A DNA stretch of 10,095 bases from Gemmatimonadota bacterium (lineage in GTDB: Bacteria > Gemmatimonadota > Gemmatimonadetes > Gemmatimonadales > GWC2-71-9). The notes under the pieces are model-generated. The model was not told the origin of the DNA and made no database searches. It saw only the letters and a program-made list of their open reading frames with translations. The DNA lies in assembly GCA_003220955.1 (NCBI GenBank), contig QHTW01000020.1, positions 4,083 through 14,177 of the forward strand, read 5' to 3'. This document shows, in pieces, positions 6,524-10,095 of this stretch (position 1 is the first letter of the stretch; the number at the start of each line of letters is the position of its first letter). Both the position numbers and the translations under genes were made by a program.

Positions 6524-7257
6524 GGACGTGCCCCCGGCCGCGCGAACCGCGCATCGTCGAGCGGGACGTTGGCCTCGATTTTGTCGTACGTGACTTTCGA
6601 ACGATCCGTGCTGCTGCTGCCTTTTGGTCCAGACTCGTACGAGAAGGGGAGAAAGACGCCGTTGACCTGCTTGTAGTCGCCGAGCGACGTCTCGTATTCC
6701 TGGGGAGCACCGCGGATCATCCGCTGCGTGTCGATTCTGATCGGCACGTAGTACTCGGTATCCAGATAGAAGAAGCTCACGTCGCCGTTCGGTCGGGTGA
6801 CTTTGAGCTTGTATGCATCGCTGCCCTCGATCTGCTCCAGTCCCTGGTACTCGACGCGGTTGCCCTTGGCCTGGTAGTTCACGAGCGCGCCATCGAAGTC
6901 GGCGTCGTCGAGAATGCCGTGCATCTCTTCTTCACCGAGAGCTTCCGGATCCCGCTTGCCGTTCCAGGGCTCGATCTTCCAGCCGTTGTGCCCATCGTAC
7001 GCGTTGATCCCGGTCATGCCCTGGATCGAAAACTCTTCCCGCACGCTGCTGGGGCGCTTGTTTTCCTGCACCACCACCGCCTCGAACCCGCCGCCCCCGT
7101 TGTACTTCCCGGTGCGGCGCAGCGTCTGCAGCGCTTGAATGCGCGCCAGGCCGCCCGACGCCTGGATGAACTTCGCGACGAGACTGTCGACGGATTGAGC
7201 ACACAGCGGCGTCGCGTAGAGAGCGAATGCCGCGACTTTGAGTAGGGTGCTGCGCAT
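6520..7257 (-). CDS. Exported LolA/outer-membrane-lipoprotein-sorting-like protein
   Basis: This 245-residue protein is predicted to be periplasmic. The start MRSTLLKVAAFALYATPLCAQ is a classic signal peptide with cleavage expected after LCA or CAQ. The mature part begins SVDSLVAKFIQASGGLARIQAL. It continues with beta-rich sequence including GWKIEPWNGKRDPEAL, FFYLDTEYYVPIRIDTQ and GVFLPFSYESGPKG. That pattern resembles the LolA/LppX-like half-barrel proteins often annotated as outer-membrane lipoprotein-sorting proteins. No lipobox Cys follows the signal, so it is probably soluble. An open frame continues upstream to 7428, but it overlaps the glycosyltransferase gene. The ATG at 7257 is preferred to the ATG at 7263 because GGAGGA lies six bases before it. 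It overlaps the sortilin-like gene by ATGA, so the pair may handle the same envelope substrate (inference). The fold assignment is moderate; cargo is unknown. Confidence 0.8.
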   Translation of the reverse strand: MRSTLLKVAAFALYATPLCAQSVDSLVAKFIQASGGLARIQALQTLRRTGKYNGGGGFEAVVVQENKRPSSVREEFSIQGMTGINAYDGHNGWKIEPWNGKRDPEALGEEEMHGILDDADFDGALVNYQAKGNRVEYQGLEQIEGSDAYKLKVTRPNGDVSFFYLDTEYYVPIRIDTQRMIRGAPQEYETSLGDYKQVNGVFLPFSYESGPKGSSSTDRSKVTYDKIEANVPLDDARFARPGARP

Positions 7258-7263
7258 GATCAT

Positions 7264-7269
7264 TCCTCC
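7264..7269 (-). promoter_or_regulatory. Ribosome binding site that decides the LolA-like start
   Basis: GGAGGA on the minus strand directly touches an ATG at 7263 but stands six bases before the ATG at 7257. Normal spacing therefore selects 7257, which also gives a signal peptide starting MRSTLLK. Confidence 0.75.
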
Positions 7270-7305
7270 GAAGTTCCGGCGGGAACCCACGAAGTTATCC
7301 GCCGG
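7269..7305 (-). promoter_or_regulatory. Short direct and inverted repeats between the glycosyltransferase and LolA-like genes
   Basis: AACTTCG occurs twice (7269-7275 and 7290-7296), spaced 21 bp or about two helical turns. A 7-bp inverted repeat, ccggcgg at 7276-7282 with ccgccgg at 7299-7305, encloses one copy. A small hairpin, gttcc-ggcg-ggaac, lies at 7273-7286 just before the ribosome binding site. The region could be an operator, an attenuating hairpin or a terminator without a U-tract. No convincing promoter is visible. Confidence 0.3.
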
Positions 7306-7309
7306 CCCT

Positions 7310-8497
7310 TTAGTCGCAACTCGCCTCGATGTCCTCGATATCACGCACCACGCGGTCCCAGTTGAAGTACGTCTCGACCGCGCGGCGACCTGCCGCGCCC
7401 ATCCGCCGCCGCAACGCGGCGTCCGCAAGCAGGCGGTTGAGTGCCTCGGCCACCGCTGCCGGGCTGTAAGGATCGACCAGCAATCCCGTTTCGCCGTCGC
7501 GCACCACGTCGATCAGGCCGGCTTCTCGACCCGCCACCACGGGAAGACCCGACGCCGACGCCTCCACCGCGGCGATACCGAAACCCTCCACCAGCAGATC
7601 GTAGCGTCGCGACACGAGCGCGAACACGTCTACCGCGTTGTAGAGCTCCGGCAGATCCGCCTCCGGCACGAATCCGAGAAACCGCACCGCGTCGCCCAAT
7701 TGCAGCTCCGCGACCAGCCGCTCGAGATACGGCCGGCACTCTCCCACGCCGGCGATCGCGTAGCGCACTTTCGGATGGGCCGCGCGCACCGCCGGAAGGG
7801 CCCTGATCACCGTATCGAATCCCTTGTGCCAATCGAGCCGCGCCACGGTCAGGATCCACGGGCCGCCCTCGAGACCGTACGTAAGCCGGATCTGCGCGGT
7901 GGGGAGCCCCGGTTGGAATTGTTCGGGATCGGTGCCGAGGGGGACCGTGTGGACGCGGTCGCCTTGGTGATCGAGCCCAAGGTCAGCGAGGATTCGGCGT
8001 GTGTAGTCGGCGGTCCACTGGCTGTTGGCCACGAAGACCGACGCTCCGTCGAGCAGCTTGCGGCCGGTCCAGTGCTTGAATCGCGAGCGCCGCAGCTTGT
8101 GATCCAGCAACAGCAGTTCCGCGCCGTGCGTGAAGACGCCGTACGGGATGCCGTAACGAGCGCGCAGCCATCGGGCCGGATAGGCTGCCGGCTTCAGCTC
8201 GGCGCACCATGTGAATCGCGGACGGTGCCGGCGGGCCAGCGCGTCGGCGCGGATCGTCCAGCGCACCAGACCATTCACCGTCCGCAGTCGCTTCGCCCGA
8301 ACGGGCACGCGGTCGATGCCCTGCAGATAGTCCGTGTCACTCTCGGCGCTGCCGGCATATGTGCCGGTCGACACGAGTAGCGAGTAGGGGGCATAGCGCC
8401 GGGCCATCTCGCCCATCATGCGCGCGATGCCGCCCTCATGCGGTGGGAAGTTGAACGCGAGGAGCAGGCTGGGTGACGACTGTTCCCAACCCGTCAC
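7310..8497 (-). CDS. GT4-family glycosyltransferase (GT-B fold)
   Basis: This 395-residue cytosolic or membrane-associated retaining glycosyltransferase probably adds a sugar from a nucleotide donor to a polysaccharide or lipid-linked acceptor. The N-terminal Rossmann half begins LLLAFNFPPHEGGIARMMGEMARRY, with the Gly-Gly acceptor-side loop at 22-23, and continues to about 205. The donor-binding half shows ILTVARLDWHKGFDTVIRAL (215-234), RFLGFVPEADLPELYNAVDV and the E-x7-E motif EGFGIAAVE (E304 and E312), followed by SGLPVVAGREAGLIDVV and GETGLLVDP. Length is normal. The start is a GTG at 8497 that overlaps the TGA of the GT2 gene (GTGA), with GGGAGCAGGA just upstream. An internal ATG would remove the first beta strand. 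It is the last gene of the three-gene glycosyltransferase run. Sugar and acceptor cannot be told from sequence alone. Confidence 0.92.
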   Translation of the reverse strand: MTGWEQSSPSLLLAFNFPPHEGGIARMMGEMARRYAPYSLLVSTGTYAGSAESDTDYLQGIDRVPVRAKRLRTVNGLVRWTIRADALARRHRPRFTWCAELKPAAYPARWLRARYGIPYGVFTHGAELLLLDHKLRRSRFKHWTGRKLLDGASVFVANSQWTADYTRRILADLGLDHQGDRVHTVPLGTDPEQFQPGLPTAQIRLTYGLEGGPWILTVARLDWHKGFDTVIRALPAVRAAHPKVRYAIAGVGECRPYLERLVAELQLGDAVRFLGFVPEADLPELYNAVDVFALVSRRYDLLVEGFGIAAVEASASGLPVVAGREAGLIDVVRDGETGLLVDPYSPAAVAEALNRLLADAALRRRMGAAGRRAVETYFNWDRVVRDIEDIEASCD

Positions 8498-9264
8498 TCC
8501 TGCTCCCAGAGAAACGCGTACTTGAGGAAGCCACCGATCGCGCCCATCGCCGCCTGGATGACGCCCATCCGGCCGTCCAAGAAACCGCCGCGCAAGAGAT
8601 ACTCCCGCCAGAAATGTGCGGCGGGACGCAACGCGAGATCACTCCACCGCGCGCGCTCCCCCCGCGCCGCGAGCGCGTACGCGCTCGTCTGCGCGTACGC
8701 GACGAGCTTCTCGATGTGGTGGCTCAGATCGCGGTAGGGAGTGTGATCGAGTTGCTGCGTGAGCGTCCCGACGTCGCGCAGGCCCTGAAGGCCGGGATGC
8801 ACCGCGCTGCCGCCGTAGCGGAACTCGCGTCGCGCGAAGCGCACCACCCAGTCGTTGCCCCAATGGCCGCGTTGGAGCACGCGCCCGCGGAATGCGTTCC
8901 GGCGTTTCACCCGATAGGCTTCGTGTGTCGCCCCCGCCCCCGCCCCCGCCCCCGCCCCGTTGGCCCCCGCCGGCACGGCCATGATTTCCTGCGCCAGCTC
9001 CGGTCCGATCCGTTCATCGGCATCGAGCGCGAAGACCCAATCGTACCGGGCGACTGCGATGCCGGCATTGCGCTGCTCGCCGATGCCGCGGGGACCGTCC
9101 GTGAGGACGCGCGCGCCCGCGGCGCGCGCGAGCGCGACCGTGTCGTCCGTGGATCCGCCGTCGACGACCACGACGTCGGCCGTCCAGTCGAGGTGGCGGA
9201 TGCAGGCGGCGATCTGCGCTGCCTCATTCAGCGTGGGAATGACGACGGTGATCGGCGCCTGCAC
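8494..9264 (-). CDS. GT2-family glycosyltransferase, WaaE/KdtX-like (LPS core type)
   Basis: This 256-residue inverting glycosyltransferase has a GT-A fold. It starts QAPITVVIPTLNEAAQI, then DVVVVDGGSTDDTV (nucleotide binding), GEQRNAGIAVARYDWVFALDADER with the metal-binding D81-x-D83, and YRVKRRNAFRGRVLQRGHWG with the later VHPGL segment. The second half is rich in aromatic and basic residues, as in WaaE-type enzymes that act on LPS inner core. A hydrophobic C-terminal stretch (about 232-251) may contact the membrane. The start is taken as GTG at 9264, because AAGGGAGGG stands four bases before it and it gives a standard GT2 N-terminus. This overlaps the upstream GT4 gene by 41 bases. Residues 99-112 are a Gly/Ala run encoded by a hexanucleotide repeat, inserted after the catalytic DxD region. 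The family is sure; the exact sugar is not. Confidence 0.9.
   Translation of the reverse strand: MQAPITVVIPTLNEAAQIAACIRHLDWTADVVVVDGGSTDDTVALARAAGARVLTDGPRGIGEQRNAGIAVARYDWVFALDADERIGPELAQEIMAVPAGANGAGAGAGAGATHEAYRVKRRNAFRGRVLQRGHWGNDWVVRFARREFRYGGSAVHPGLQGLRDVGTLTQQLDHTPYRDLSHHIEKLVAYAQTSAYALAARGERARWSDLALRPAAHFWREYLLRGGFLDGRMGVIQAAMGAIGGFLKYAFLWEQE
8931..8954. repeat. (CCCCCG)4 hexanucleotide repeat in the GT2 gene
   Basis: Four perfect CCCCCG units, followed by a partial CCCCG, encode a Gly-Ala run in the GT2 protein. Because the unit is six bases, slippage would add or remove two residues without shifting the frame, so it would change a loop length and not switch the gene off. Confidence 0.85.
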
Positions 9265-10095
9265 GCGGCCCTCCCTTGATGAAGCGGCGCTCCATGGCTT
9301 CACGATATACGGCCTCGGTTTGTTCGACCATGCGCTCGAGTGTGTACTCCCGCCGCACCAGCTCGCGGCCACGGGTCCCGATCCGTGCGGCGAACGGCGG
9401 ATCGCCGAGCGTCCGTTCGAGCGCCGCGGCCCACGCGCGCCGGTCGAGCGGCGGAACGAGCAGCCCCGTTTCGCCCGACGTGATGAGATCGGGGTTTCCT
9501 CCCGCTTGGGACGCCACGACCGGGACGCCGAGCGCCATCCCCTCGAGGAGCGCGAGGGACAGTCCTTCGATGCGGGAGGGCAACGCGGCGATCGTCGCCA
9601 GCCGGTAGAAGGCAAGGGGCTGGTCGGTGAAGGGGACATAAACCACGCGGTGGCGCGGCGGCAAGCGGGCCGCCACGGCGCGCAACTGGTCGTCGGGTTC
9701 GATTCCCACGAACGCCACGACGACCGGTCGCGCGACGGCCGGGAGCGCCTCGAGCAGGATGTGCTGATCCTTGCGCCGCGCGAGGACCACGATGACGGGA
9801 CGTCCCGCGACGTCGCCGAGAGCGGCTGCCGCAGCGGACATGGCTGCCGCCGTCGGTGGCGCATCGACCCGGGCGAGATCGATGCCATTGGGCACAGGGC
9901 GGAGGCGCGCGCCGGGATAGAGGCGCCGCCGCAATCCGCGGGCTACCGCGTGACTCACCGCGATTGTCCGATCGGCCGACAGGCCGACCGCGATCAGCTC
10001 GGCCGGCGACGACAGCGGCATGGTGTGGCGCGTGACGACGAACGCCTGCGGCAGCCGGTGCCGCCAACGCAGCCAGGTGAGCGCGCGGCGGTCGC
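9224..10095 (-). CDS. GT4-family glycosyltransferase, partial (N-terminus beyond the right edge)
   Basis: The reading frame is open to the right edge. About 289 residues are visible, beginning DRRALTWLRWRHRLPQAFVVTRHT, so the Met at 10021 is internal and not the start. The visible part holds the end of the N-terminal Rossmann half (DRTIAVSHAVARGL and RPVPNGIDLARVD) and the whole donor-binding half. The latter contains PVIVVLARRKDQHILLEALPAV, the E-x7-E motif EGLSLALLE, GMALGVPVVASQAGGNPDLI and SGETGLLVPPLD. These are standard retaining GT4 features. The C-terminal 14 residues run over the start of the GT2 gene (41-base overlap), which implies translational coupling. Together with the next two genes it suggests a surface-polysaccharide or LPS-core operon extending to the right of this window. 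Donor and acceptor are unknown. Confidence 0.9.
   Translation of the reverse strand, partial: DRRALTWLRWRHRLPQAFVVTRHTMPLSSPAELIAVGLSADRTIAVSHAVARGLRRRLYPGARLRPVPNGIDLARVDAPPTAAAMSAAAAALGDVAGRPVIVVLARRKDQHILLEALPAVARPVVVAFVGIEPDDQLRAVAARLPPRHRVVYVPFTDQPLAFYRLATIAALPSRIEGLSLALLEGMALGVPVVASQAGGNPDLITSGETGLLVPPLDRRAWAAALERTLGDPPFAARIGTRGRELVRREYTLERMVEQTEAVYREAMERRFIKGGPRAGADHRRHSHAE
9269..9277 (-). promoter_or_regulatory. Ribosome binding site supporting the GTG start of the GT2 gene
   Basis: AAGGGAGGG on the minus strand lies inside the end of the upstream GT4 gene and ends four bases before the GTG at 9264. It is the strongest site near the GT2 N-terminus. No ATG gives a correct start there. 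Confidence 0.7.

Noticed and set aside
5556..6710. 384-codon open frame on the minus strand over the sortilin-like N-terminus
   Set aside because: It is out of frame with the Asp-box protein, has biased low-complexity composition, and overlaps two supported genes.
7258..7428. N-terminal extension of the LolA-like gene
   Set aside because: It would overlap the GT4 gene by over 100 bases, is Arg-rich, and would hide the signal peptide. The ribosome binding site at 7264-7269 supports the shorter start.
7238..8380. 380-codon open frame on the plus strand
   Set aside because: It is antisense to a clear GT4 gene, rich in Arg, His and Pro, with no domain signature or ribosome binding site evidence.
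9265..9888. Longer GT2 frame starting far upstream
   Set aside because: The extension runs antiphase through the GT4 gene and has no GT2 content. The conserved domain begins right after the GTG at 9264.

Overview
The window is a GC-rich stretch of a Gram-negative-type bacterial chromosome with every gene on the minus strand, so transcription runs from high to low coordinates. The organism is probably a soil or sediment bacterium. A large exported sortilin-like Asp-box (BNR) protein next to a small exported LolA-like protein is the kind of pair often seen in Acidobacteriota and Gemmatimonadota, and the glycosyltransferases suggest envelope polysaccharide synthesis. The phylum is an inference; no marker gene is present.

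Region A (10095 to 7310) holds three overlapping glycosyltransferase genes: a GT4 enzyme cut by the window edge, a GT2 enzyme of the WaaE/KdtX type with a GTG start, and a second GT4 enzyme with a GTG start. They overlap by 41 and 4 bases and look like part of an LPS-core or exopolysaccharide operon. A 46-base gap with short direct and inverted repeats follows.

Region B (7257 to 3410) holds a two-gene unit of exported proteins: a 245-residue LolA-like periplasmic protein, then a 1037-residue sortilin/VPS10-like beta-propeller protein. The two genes share an ATGA overlap. A 128-base gap with a plausible sigma-70 type promoter follows.

Region C (3281 to 1) is a four-gene signalling unit: a stand-alone double-PAS protein with a coiled-coil tail, a soluble histidine kinase without a recognised sensor domain, a stand-alone receiver gene, and an NtrC-type sigma-54 activator that runs off the left edge. 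The last three are joined by ATGA overlaps. A likely working model is that the PAS protein senses and passes the signal to the kinase, which phosphorylates one or both receivers, and the activator then drives sigma-54 promoters outside the window.

The most striking point is in the two receiver genes. They share a 60-bp perfectly identical block. At one end of it the stand-alone receiver carries a 13-bp tandem duplication that shifts its frame. At the other end the activator has lost 27 bp in frame, including the conserved switch Thr/Ser. This could be recombination between the copies or an assembly error at a repeat. Other unusual points are four His-Ile motifs kept in heptad register in the kinase, the near-duplicate PAS pair, and a hexanucleotide repeat inside the GT2 gene. 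I found no RNA genes, CRISPR arrays, insertion sequences or intergenic gaps over 300 bases.
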